Below the pieces are notes generated by a model that saw nothing but the letters and a program-made list of their open reading frames with translations, searched no databases and was not told the origin of the DNA. Below are positions 1 to 5,987 of a DNA stretch of 6,323 nucleotides, piece after piece (position 1 is the first letter of the stretch; each line of letters opens with the position of its first letter). Made by a program: the position numbers and the translations under genes. The stretch lies in NCBI GenBank assembly GCA_030638325.1, contig DAOWEV010000140.1, positions 1-6,323 on the forward strand, read 5' to 3'. Source of the DNA: Bacteroidales bacterium (lineage in GTDB: Bacteria > Bacteroidota > Bacteroidia > Bacteroidales > JAGOPY01).

Positions 1-1874
1 AACTCCATTGCTTCTAATGGGTTCATATCTGCAAGGTGATTTCTGAGGATCCAGATCCGTTGCAACATTTCCTTGTCAAGAAGAAGGTCTTCTCTCCTCG
101 TACTTGAAGAAACAATGTCGATAGCCGGATAGATACGCTTGTTCGACAGCTTCCTGTCAAGTTGGAGCTCCATGTTACCGGTACCTTTGAATTCTTCAAA
201 AATAACTTCATCCATTTTGGAGCCTGTTTCGGTCAGGGCAGTAGCAATGATGGTCAGTGAGCCGCCTCCCTCTATCTTCCGGGCTGCTCCGAAGAATCGT
301 TTCGGTTTTTGCAGTGCATTGGCTTCAACACCACCTGAAAGGACCTTGCCTGATGATGGGGCCACCGTATTATATGCGCGTGCCAGCCTGGTAATTGAAT
401 CCAGCAGGATCACCACGTCATGTCCGCACTCCGTCATCCTCTTGGCTTTTTCCAACACCAGGTTAGCGATCTTAACATGTCTTTCAGCCGGTTCATCGAA
501 GGTGGAAGAGATCACTTCGGCTTTTACATTTCTTGCCATGTCTGTAACTTCTTCTGGTCTTTCATCGATCAAAAGGACGATCAAAAATGCGTTCGGGTGA
601 TTATAAGCAATTGCATTGGCAATTTCTTTAAGAAGTACAGTCTTCCCGGTTTTCGGCTGGGCTACGATCAGTCCCCTTTGACCCATGCCTATCGGGGCAA
701 ACATATCAATGATCCGGGTAGAGATATCAGCATCCGGATAACCGGTGATCTTGAATTTTTCTTCAGGAAACAATGGTGTTAAAAAGTCGAAAGGGATCCT
801 GTCTCTAACTTCACTGGGATCTTTGCCGTTAATTAACTTAACTTTGATGAGTGGGAAATATTTTTCACCTTCTTTAGGAGGCCTTATGCTGCCGTGTATG
901 GTATCCCCGGTCTTAAGTCCGAAGAGTTTTATCTGGGATTGCGAAACATAGATATCATCAGGTGAATTCAAATAATTATAATCTGAAGAGCGCAGGAAAC
1001 CATATCCGTCAGGCATGATTTCAAGCACTCCTTCACTGGAGATAAAACCTTCATATTCAAAAGAGAACTCATCTTTTCTTTTTTCCTGCCTGGGCCTGAA
1101 TGAAGATTTCCTGTCTTTTGAACCCTGGTAGGGAGTTGTTTGCCTTTCTGCAGGTTGTCTGTGTCCGGTTATTTCTTCTTTAGGATGCTGGAATCCGCTT
1201 GTTTCTTTCTTAGGATGCTGTAATCCGGTTGTTTCTTTTTTAGGATGCTGGAATCCGCTTGTTTCTTTCTTAGGATGCTGTAATCCGCTTGTTTCTTTCT
1301 TAGGATGCTGTAATCCGGTTGTTTCTTTTTTAGGATGCTGGAATCCGCTTGTTTCTTTCTTAGGATGCTGTAATCCGGTTGTTTCTTTTTTAGGATGCTG
1401 GTATCCGCTTGTTTCTTTTTCTTTTGAAACAGGGGGTGTAAAAGTCTTCTTGTGATCCATTGCAGCTTTCCTTGGTCTTCCGGGCTTTCTTTTAAGTTGG
1501 TCTGAAGCCGGAGTTGTTGGCGATTCTTGCAATGGCTTATCTTCTCTGGAAGGAATTGTTTCAAACGAGGTGGAGGCAATTGGATGGCTTTCTTTTCTTT
1601 TGCGTCCACGCCTTTTCTCTTGTGGAGTTTCCTCCTTGGGGGTGTGTGTATCTTTTGGCCGGGAAGATTTTGGGGGTCTTCCACGACGTGGTTTCTTCAT
1701 CTCCTGCTGTTCTTTTGCAAGGACATCTGAAGATGGGTTTAAGGCTTGTTGATCAAGAATTTTATAGATAAGTTCTTGCTTAAGAAGCTTCTCGTATTTG
1801 CGAATATTGAGGCTTTTAGCAATTTCCTTGATCTCAGAAACCAACTTGCCGTTTAATTCAATAATATCATACAT
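1..1874 (-). CDS. rho: Transcription termination factor Rho, with long basic repeat-containing insertion (3' end cut by window edge)
   Basis: Rho is a hexameric RNA-dependent ATPase/helicase that ends transcription on untranslated RNA. 624 codons are visible from ATG at 1874; an in-frame TAA lies just upstream, so no earlier start is likely. Residues 1-43 form the small N-terminal helical domain. Residues 44-270 are a Lys/Arg-rich, probably disordered insertion absent from the E. coli protein. From about 271 the protein aligns with E. coli Rho, and from the ATPase core on I see no gaps (offset 227). Visible motifs are the RNA-binding GYGFLR (290-295), DDIYVSQSQIKLFGLKTGDT (306-325), Walker A AQPKTGKT (405-412, K411), catalytic E438 in LLIDERPEE, Walker B ILLDSITR (D492), Q-loop LSGGVEANAL (512-521), K563 in EFKGTG and arginine finger R593. 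The E. coli length predicts that about 22 C-terminal residues lie beyond the edge. Family and function are certain. Confidence 0.98.
   Translation of the reverse strand, partial: MYDIIELNGKLVSEIKEIAKSLNIRKYEKLLKQELIYKILDQQALNPSSDVLAKEQQEMKKPRRGRPPKSSRPKDTHTPKEETPQEKRRGRKRKESHPIASTSFETIPSREDKPLQESPTTPASDQLKRKPGRPRKAAMDHKKTFTPPVSKEKETSGYQHPKKETTGLQHPKKETSGFQHPKKETTGLQHPKKETSGLQHPKKETSGFQHPKKETTGLQHPKKETSGFQHPKEEITGHRQPAERQTTPYQGSKDRKSSFRPRQEKRKDEFSFEYEGFISSEGVLEIMPDGYGFLRSSDYNYLNSPDDIYVSQSQIKLFGLKTGDTIHGSIRPPKEGEKYFPLIKVKLINGKDPSEVRDRIPFDFLTPLFPEEKFKITGYPDADISTRIIDMFAPIGMGQRGLIVAQPKTGKTVLLKEIANAIAYNHPNAFLIVLLIDERPEEVTDMARNVKAEVISSTFDEPAERHVKIANLVLEKAKRMTECGHDVVILLDSITRLARAYNTVAPSSGKVLSGGVEANALQKPKRFFGAARKIEGGGSLTIIATALTETGSKMDEVIFEEFKGTGNMELQLDRKLSNKRIYPAIDIVSSSTRREDLLLDKEMLQRIWILRNHLADMNPLEAME
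1065..1745 (-). other. Disordered, basic insertion domain of Rho with AT-hook-like motifs
   Basis: This segment encodes Rho residues 44-270, between the N-terminal helical domain and the cold-shock-like RNA-binding domain. It is rich in Lys, Arg, Pro, Ser, Thr and Glu, with few hydrophobic residues. Three short motifs resemble AT-hooks or basic nucleic-acid contacts: RRGRPPK (63-69), KRRGRKRK (87-94) and RKPGRPRK (129-136). Its second half is the 10-residue repeat described separately. Insertions at this place are known in Rho of Bacteroidota and Actinobacteria; in Bacteroides thetaiotaomicron the disordered region is reported to drive Rho condensate formation. That this one does the same is inference. 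Confidence 0.85.
1173..1412 (-). repeat. Eight tandem 30-bp units in rho (10-residue protein repeat)
   Basis: Eight consecutive in-frame 30-bp units encode Rho residues 155-234 with consensus T(S/T)G(F/L/Y)QHPKKE. In protein order the variable parts are TSGY, TTGL, TSGF, TTGL, TSGL, TSGF, TTGL, TSGF; the last unit ends KEE. A degenerate ninth unit, ITGHRQPAER, follows at 1143-1172. The units differ at only a few bases, and the partial alternation of TTGL with TSGF gives a higher-order 60-bp period. This near-identity at DNA level suggests recent duplication by slippage or unequal recombination. Because 30 is divisible by three, gain or loss of units keeps rho in frame. It is not a CRISPR array, as it has no spacers. 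Confidence 0.97.
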
Positions 1875-2015
1875 ATTAATATGGGGTATTTAATTTGGAT
1901 CTGCTTTATTTGGAAATATAATCAGAAAAAAAATGAAATAAAAAACACTAATTTGTCAAACTCAGAATAGGATTAAATGAGAGAATATAAATGGAAAATC
2001 ATGAATATGACAGTG

Positions 2016-2023
2016 CAAAGATA
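2016..2023 (-). promoter_or_regulatory. Candidate rho promoter (-7 box TATCTTTG)
   Basis: The minus strand reads TATCTTTGCA, an exact match to the Bacteroidota -7 consensus TAnnTTTG. No good TTTG or TTG is seen at the usual -33 distance, so the match rests on one box. Transcription would start near 2010 and give rho a leader of about 135 nt, longer than the roughly 40 nt inferred for the other two genes. The element lies downstream of the gcvP stop, so rho can be transcribed independently. Confidence 0.55.
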
Positions 2024-2080
2024 ATATTTTTTTATTAATATTAAGAGATTAGCTGATTTTTTTGTTAAATATTTTACCGG

Positions 2081-2145
2081 TTGTAAGTTGTAAGCTATTG
2101 GTTTTACAGTTTGTTGACTGTTTGCTGCTATTGCTTGCTGCTTAC
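2081..2145. repeat. Word-like repeat and nested inverted repeats after gcvP
   Basis: Starting one base after the gcvP stop codon, this stretch is made of related short words: TTGTAAG twice in tandem (2081-2094), then CTATTG, TTGCTGCTATTG and TTGCTGCTTAC. GTAAGC (2090-2095) and GCTTAC (2140-2145) are inverted, and inside them ACAGT (2106-2110) and ACTGT (2117-2121) form a 5-bp stem with a 6-nt loop. It may be a weak 3'-end structure for the gcvP transcript or simply spacer repeat DNA. There is no T-run to make it a standard terminator. Confidence 0.55.
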
Positions 2146-5028
2146 TTACTCCTCGTAATCCTCAACCGGATTGCAGGTACACACAAGGTTCCGGTCCCCA
2201 AAAGCGTCATCGATGCGTGTGACTGGTGTGAAATACTTTTCATCTTGTAAACCTTTCATCGGGAAAGCTGCCTTTGACCTTGAATAGGGGAGGGACCATT
2301 CATCACCCGCCACCATCTGCAGGGTATGGGGCGCATTTTTCAACACGTTGTTCGTCATATCAGCCTGGCCTTCTTCTATTTCCTTGATCTCATTCCGGAT
2401 ATTGAGCATGGCGTCGCAAAAACGGTCGAGTTCGGTAAGTGGTTCGCTCTCAGTAGGCTCAACCATCAGCGTTCCCACTACAGGGAAAGCCACAGTAGGC
2501 GCATGAAAGCCATAATCCATCAACCTTTTTGCAATATCTGATACAAGTATATTTGCCGACCTGTGAAATTCGTTGCAATCCAGGATCATCTCATGAGCCA
2601 CCCTGTTTTGTTTGCCTGTATAAAGTATTTTATAGGTAGGTTCCAGTTTCACCTTAATATAATTTGCATTTAGGATTGCCATCTCTGTGGCTTCCTTAAG
2701 GCCTTGTCCGCCAAGCAGTTTGATGTAAGCATAGGATAAAGGCAGGATGAATGCGCTGCCATATGGAGCAGAAGAAACTGCTGTAATTGCTTTTTCTCCT
2801 CCGGTTTTCACCACCGGATGTGAAGGCAGGAAGGGCTTTAGATGCTTTGCCACCCCGATAGGGCCAACTCCGGGACCACCTCCTCCGTGAGGGATGGCAA
2901 ATGTTTTATGCAGGTTCAGATGGCAGACATCAGCGCCGATCCTGCCCGGATTGGTAAAACCAACCTGGGCATTCATATTGGCGCCGTCCATATAAACCTG
3001 GCCACCGTTCTCATGCACGATCTTTACAATGTCCATGATACCTTCTTCATAAACTCCATGAGTGGAAGGATAGGTGATCATAATGGCTGCCAGTTCAGTC
3101 TTATATTGTTCGGCTTTGGATGTCAGGTCGTCTATATCGATGTTACCCCCTTCATCGGTTTTCACTACAACCACTTTCAGGCCTGCCATAACCGAGCTGG
3201 CAGGATTGGTTCCGTGTGCGGAAGCAGGGATCAGGCATATGTTCCGATGGCCTTCACCGCGATCTTTATGATATTCACGGATCACCATCAGGCCGGTATG
3301 CTCTCCTGAAGCGCCTGAATTTGGCTGGAAGGAGATCGCAGAGAATCCGGTGATCTCACACAGGGATTCTTCCAGGTTCTTTATCATTTCAAGGTAACCG
3401 GCCGCCTGATCAACAGGAACGAAGGGATGTATGGCCCCGAATTCCGGCCAGCTTAATGCAAATAATTCACTCGCTGCGTTCAGCTTCATGGTACATGACC
3501 CTAATGGTATCATGGTCCTGTTGAGTGCCAGATCCTTGTTTTCCAACTTCTTGAGATAACGCATCATGTCAGTCTCGGAACGGTAACATGTAAAAGGATC
3601 AGAAGTTAGAAAATCACTTGTTCGTATAAGTTGTGAAGGGAGGCATTCATTCACAGAAACTCCTGTGAGAATCTTATCATCGACACTGAAGTGTTTGTTT
3701 AAAGCTTCCGCAAAGATATCTGCCACGTCTTTCAGGTCATCATCTGAGGTTGTTTCATCCAGGCTGATGCCAATAGAACCATCATCTATGGTTCTGAGGT
3801 TGATCTTTTTCTTAAGCGCTGATTTATGTATATCATTAGCTTTGATGTTAGCGGGCAGTTCAATCTTAAGGGTATCGAAGAAGTACTCATTTGATTGATG
3901 GTATCCAAGCTTTTCAAGCGTTTTCGAGAGCGCTACACCCTGCCGGTGGATCTCACCGGCAATTTCCTTCAGTCCCTCAGCTCCGTGATAAGATGCATAC
4001 ACCCCTGAAATGATGGCCAGCAAGGCCTGGGCGGTACATATATTAGAGGTAGCACGTTCTCTTTTGATATGTTGCTCACGGGTTTGCAATGCCATTCGCA
4101 AGGCATCCCTGCCTGCCATATCCTTTGATTTTCCTATGATCCTTCCAGGAATATTGCGTTTGTATTTTTCAGTTGTGGCAAAATATCCGGCATGCGGTCC
4201 GCCAAATCCCACGGGCAGACCGAAACGCTGGCTGGACCCTACAACCACATCGGCTCCCCACTCTCCCGGTGGCTTAAGTAAAGTAAGGCTGAGCAGGTCT
4301 GCAGCAACAATGGCGACTGCTTCAATTGCATGCAATTTTTCAACGAAACTCTTGTAATTGTGGATGGCGCCAATTTGGTCAGGGTATTGAACGATCCCTC
4401 CAAAAAAGTCATCAGACAGTTCAATATCAGTATGATCACCAAAAACGAGTTCAATATGCAGTGGGGCCGACCTGGTTTTCAATATATCGATGGTCTGTGG
4501 GAAAAGCTTCCGGTCAACAAAGAATTTGCTCACACCTCTCTTAACGGCAGCTCTTGAACGGGCATTAAAAGCCATGATCATCGCTTCGGCTGCTGCTGTA
4601 CCTTCGTCCAGCAAAGAAGCATTGGCGAGGGGCAGGCCTGTGAGGTCTGAGATCATGGTTTGATAGTTCAGCAGGGCTTCCAGCCTCCCCTGGGAGATCT
4701 CGGCCTGATAAGGCGTATAAGAAGTATACCAACCGGGATTTTCAAGAATATTGCGCTGGACCACTCCTGGCATAATGGTATTGTAATAACCCATGCCGAT
4801 ATATGTCCTGAATATGTCATTTTTACCGGCAAGTTCCTTAAGATGTTGAATAAATTCGTATTCATTCATCCCTGCAGGCAGATCGAGGTCATTATCGAGC
4901 CTGATAGCGAGTGGAATTGTTTCATCGATGAGCGCCGGCAGCGAATTTGTCCCAATGGCTTTGAGCATTGATTCAATATCACTCTTTCGCGGTCCGTTAT
5001 GCCTGGATATGAAATTATTAGTGATCAT
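2146..5028 (-). CDS. gcvP: Glycine dehydrogenase (decarboxylating), single-chain P-protein of the glycine cleavage system
   Basis: GcvP is a cytoplasmic PLP enzyme that decarboxylates glycine and passes the aminomethyl group to the lipoyl arm of GcvH; GcvT and Lpd finish the cycle to give NADH, ammonia and methylene-THF. The 960-residue product matches the usual length of about 955 for the fused form. The N-terminal half (about 1-440) is the PLP-fold domain without the lysine, starting FISRHNGPR and containing GMGYYNT (78-84) and GEWGADVVVGSSQRFG (255-270). The C-terminal half carries MIPLGSCTMKLNA (506-518), SAHGTNPAS (603-611), STHGVYEE (655-662) and NLHKTFAIPHGGGGPGVGP (705-723), with K708 the PLP-binding lysine. 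Conserved Cys occur at 331 (SNICTAQ) and at the C-terminus (950, 952). The ATG at 5028 fits the family start. gcvT and gcvH are not in the window. No defect is seen. Confidence 0.99.
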   Translation of the reverse strand: MITNNFISRHNGPRKSDIESMLKAIGTNSLPALIDETIPLAIRLDNDLDLPAGMNEYEFIQHLKELAGKNDIFRTYIGMGYYNTIMPGVVQRNILENPGWYTSYTPYQAEISQGRLEALLNYQTMISDLTGLPLANASLLDEGTAAAEAMIMAFNARSRAAVKRGVSKFFVDRKLFPQTIDILKTRSAPLHIELVFGDHTDIELSDDFFGGIVQYPDQIGAIHNYKSFVEKLHAIEAVAIVAADLLSLTLLKPPGEWGADVVVGSSQRFGLPVGFGGPHAGYFATTEKYKRNIPGRIIGKSKDMAGRDALRMALQTREQHIKRERATSNICTAQALLAIISGVYASYHGAEGLKEIAGEIHRQGVALSKTLEKLGYHQSNEYFFDTLKIELPANIKANDIHKSALKKKINLRTIDDGSIGISLDETTSDDDLKDVADIFAEALNKHFSVDDKILTGVSVNECLPSQLIRTSDFLTSDPFTCYRSETDMMRYLKKLENKDLALNRTMIPLGSCTMKLNAASELFALSWPEFGAIHPFVPVDQAAGYLEMIKNLEESLCEITGFSAISFQPNSGASGEHTGLMVIREYHKDRGEGHRNICLIPASAHGTNPASSVMAGLKVVVVKTDEGGNIDIDDLTSKAEQYKTELAAIMITYPSTHGVYEEGIMDIVKIVHENGGQVYMDGANMNAQVGFTNPGRIGADVCHLNLHKTFAIPHGGGGPGVGPIGVAKHLKPFLPSHPVVKTGGEKAITAVSSAPYGSAFILPLSYAYIKLLGGQGLKEATEMAILNANYIKVKLEPTYKILYTGKQNRVAHEMILDCNEFHRSANILVSDIAKRLMDYGFHAPTVAFPVVGTLMVEPTESEPLTELDRFCDAMLNIRNEIKEIEEGQADMTNNVLKNAPHTLQMVAGDEWSLPYSRSKAAFPMKGLQDEKYFTPVTRIDDAFGDRNLVCTCNPVEDYEE

Positions 5029-5073
5029 ATGATATTACTTAATTATATTCTAATATCTATGGAAAAGAATGCG

Positions 5074-5105
5074 CAAAAGTAATAATCTTTAATTAAAAAA
5101 GACAA
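5074..5105 (-). promoter_or_regulatory. gcvP promoter (-33 TTG, -7 TACTTTTG)
   Basis: On the minus strand TACTTTTGC (-7 box at 5074-5081, matching TAnnTTTG) is preceded by CCTTG with TTG at 5103-5105. The gap between the two boxes is 21 bp, within the usual Bacteroidota spacing. Transcription would begin around 5067, giving a leader of about 40 nt before the ATG at 5028. That leaves no room for a glycine riboswitch. Confidence 0.7.
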
Positions 5106-5197
5106 GGATGGGAAGATATTGTTAATAAATTAACAAGATAATTAAATGCCCGGAAAGACAAGCTGTAACCTAAATACCTAACCTGGATAAACCAGAA

Positions 5198-5306
5198 ATT
5201 CCAAATCCCAAGCACTAAATCCCAAATAAATTCCAATTCTCAAACTCTAATACTCAAACCGTTTGAGTTTTGAATATTGTGATTTGGTTATTATTTGGAA
5301 TTTGGG
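5198..5306. repeat. Imperfect inverted repeat of CCAAAT words
   Basis: The left side is built from words such as AATTCCAAATCCCAA, TAAATCCCAAATAA and ATTCCAATTCTCAAAC; the right side has their approximate complement, GATTTGG, TTATTTGGAATTTGGG. The centre is a tight palindrome, ACTCAAAC (5252-5259), one base, GTTTGAGT (5261-5268). Further out, CCAAATAA (5222-5229) pairs with TTATTTGG (5291-5298). The stem between these is interrupted. It could be a degenerate structured spacer element; no coding or mobile function is evident. Confidence 0.65.
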
Positions 5307-5404
5307 CATTGTTTTTTGTAATTTCTTGCCAAAAAAACAGGAATATCAAAATTAAGATACCAATAAACAACAATAGCAACAACACCGGCAAAACCGTGTA
5401 TCAT
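5291..5404 (-). CDS. Possible small membrane peptide (37 aa), unproven
   Basis: An ATG-started frame between the RRM gene and gcvP encodes 37 residues beginning MIHGFAGVVAIVVYWYLNF. It has a hydrophobic segment at about residues 4-17 and a basic tail (ARNYKKQ). The frame stays open upstream of the ATG to an in-frame TAG, and a TTG at 5437 would give a 48-residue version with a second hydrophobic stretch (SLYITLIA). Against it: the last codons are supplied by the CCAAAT-word repeat, no ribosome site or own promoter is seen, and it lies just behind a terminator. It may be a remnant of a longer membrane protein or chance. I do not recognise it. Confidence 0.2.
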   Translation of the reverse strand: MIHGFAGVVAIVVYWYLNFDIPVFLARNYKKQCPNSK

Positions 5405-5432
5405 TGCTATTAGTGTGATATATAATGACTTT

Positions 5433-5469
5433 AACAAAACACCGAACTATATCGATCCGGTATTTTGCT
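5433..5469 (-). terminator. Hairpin terminator of the RRM gene
   Basis: Thirteen bases past the stop codon, the minus strand reads AGCAAAATACCGGAT, a 7-nt loop CGATATA, then GTTCGGTGTTTTGTT. This makes a 15-bp stem if the few G-U pairs are allowed. The 3' arm ends in TTTTGTT, so the U-rich tract lies within the stem rather than after it. This is a plausible Rho-independent terminator or 3'-end stabiliser, and it isolates the RRM gene from gcvP. Confidence 0.65.
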
Positions 5470-5481
5470 TTGTGTTAAACC

Positions 5482-5748
5482 TTAGTAGGAATTCCGCTGT
5501 TTGGGCGGTCTGGCTTCATTAACAACAATCTCTCTGTTGTTTAACTTGTAACCATTTAATTCTGCGACGGCTTTGTCGGCGTCCTCATCATCTGAAAAAG
5601 TAATGAAACCAAATCCTTTAGAACGGTTTGTATATTTATCCTTGATGATGACTACTTCTTCGATTTCTCCATACGGGGAAAACATTGATTGCAAATCATC
5701 CTCTGATGAATTCCAGTCGATATTCCCAACAAATAATTTCTTTGACAT
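5482..5748 (-). CDS. Small single-RRM RNA-binding protein
   Basis: This complete 88-residue protein is almost entirely one RNA recognition motif. RNP2 is LFVGNI (5-10) and RNP1 is KGFGFITF (44-51), with the expected RNA-stacking aromatics F6, F46 and F48. The beta-alpha-beta-beta-alpha-beta order is clear: LFVGNI, helix SEDDLQSMFS, EEVVIIKD, KGFGFITF, helix DEDADKAVAELN, EIVVNEA. A short basic tail, RPPKQRNSY, follows. Proteins of this size and shape are common in Bacteroidota and cyanobacteria; in Bacteroides the Rbp family has been linked to post-transcriptional control, and cyanobacterial relatives respond to cold. Which RNAs it binds cannot be told from the sequence. It is monocistronic, with a promoter box about 50 bp upstream and a hairpin terminator. 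Family assignment is firm; the specific role is unknown. Confidence 0.95.
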   Translation of the reverse strand: MSKKLFVGNIDWNSSEDDLQSMFSPYGEIEEVVIIKDKYTNRSKGFGFITFSDDEDADKAVAELNGYKLNNREIVVNEARPPKQRNSY

Positions 5749-5795
5749 AACTCTTAATTAAAAATGTAAAAAATAAATAAATTGTAATTAATCCG

Positions 5796-5803
5796 CAAAA
5801 GTA
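5796..5803 (-). promoter_or_regulatory. Candidate RRM gene promoter (-7 box TACTTTTG)
   Basis: The minus strand reads TATACTTTTGCGG, identical in its 9-base core TACTTTTGC to the gcvP -7 box. A -33 TTTG at normal spacing is not clear; the nearest CAAA on the plus strand (5830-5833) would give 26 bp, which is too long. Transcription would start near 5789, leaving an A/T-rich leader of about 40 nt with no G-rich ribosome site. Confidence 0.6.
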
Positions 5804-5901
5804 TAAAACATTCTTTAACTAATCAGTATCAAAATAGGATAAAATTTTTATTTTTATGAAAAACTACTGTTTTTTATCAAAATTTTGAGGCTGTTGATAG
5901 G

Positions 5902-5936
5902 AGTCCGAAGTCCGAAGACCGAAGACCGAAGTCCGA
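5902..5936. repeat. 7-bp tandem repeat AG(T/A)CCGA x5
   Basis: Five contiguous heptamers: AGTCCGA, AGTCCGA, AGACCGA, AGACCGA, AGTCCGA, trailing off into AGTTGGA (5937-5943). The unit is not a multiple of three and no frame uses it, so it is a non-coding microsatellite-like tract. It lies about 100 bp upstream of the RRM promoter, too far to act as a core element. Confidence 0.9.
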
Positions 5937-5987
5937 AGTTGGAAGATGTGTTGCGCTGTGCAAGTCCATAAGGTGGGGGATTTATTT

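Larger units (their letters stand above)
1875..2145. other. gcvP-rho intergenic region
   Basis: This AT-rich 271-bp spacer has no gene. From right to left it holds a hairpin-forming repeat segment directly after the gcvP stop, the candidate rho -7 box, and the presumed rho leader. On the minus strand the leader is U-rich with several homopolymer runs and no strong fold that I can see. No hairpin followed by a T-run is visible on the minus strand, so some read-through from gcvP into rho is possible. No clear Shine-Dalgarno sequence precedes the rho ATG, which is usual in this phylum. Confidence 0.7.
5029..5481. other. Intergenic region between the RRM gene and gcvP
   Basis: This 453-bp AT-rich region separates the two minus-strand genes. 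From the right it holds the terminator hairpin of the RRM gene, a possible small membrane-peptide ORF, an imperfect inverted repeat made of CCAAAT-type words, then about 85 bp with nothing recognisable (roughly 5110-5195), and the gcvP promoter. I see no tRNA, riboswitch or mobile-element end. Confidence 0.7.

Noticed and set aside
139..600. 153-codon plus-strand frame opposite rho
   Set aside because: Antisense shadow of the conserved Rho ATPase core.
1173..1412. CRISPR-like regular repeat
   Set aside because: The 30-bp units are contiguous with no spacers and are in frame within rho.
1169..1684. 171-codon minus-strand frame with KKKQADSSIL/KKKQPDYSIL repeats
   Set aside because: It is the rho minisatellite and insertion read in another frame. 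The Rho frame runs through without a break and carries the conserved domains on both sides.
1973..2002. Leader peptide MIFHLYSLI before rho
   Set aside because: A nine-residue frame with no ribosome site and no regulatory codon run, in very AT-rich DNA; easily due to chance.
2842..3309. 155-codon plus-strand frame opposite gcvP
   Set aside because: Antisense shadow of a fully conserved gcvP; no promoter and no recognisable domain.
5029..5073. Glycine riboswitch upstream of gcvP
   Set aside because: The leader is about 40 nt, A/T-rich and without the tandem aptamer structure.
5840..5880. AT-rich partial dyad (GATAAAA and TTTTATC) upstream of the RRM promoter
   Set aside because: Only A/T runs pair; this is expected by chance at such composition and has no supporting context.
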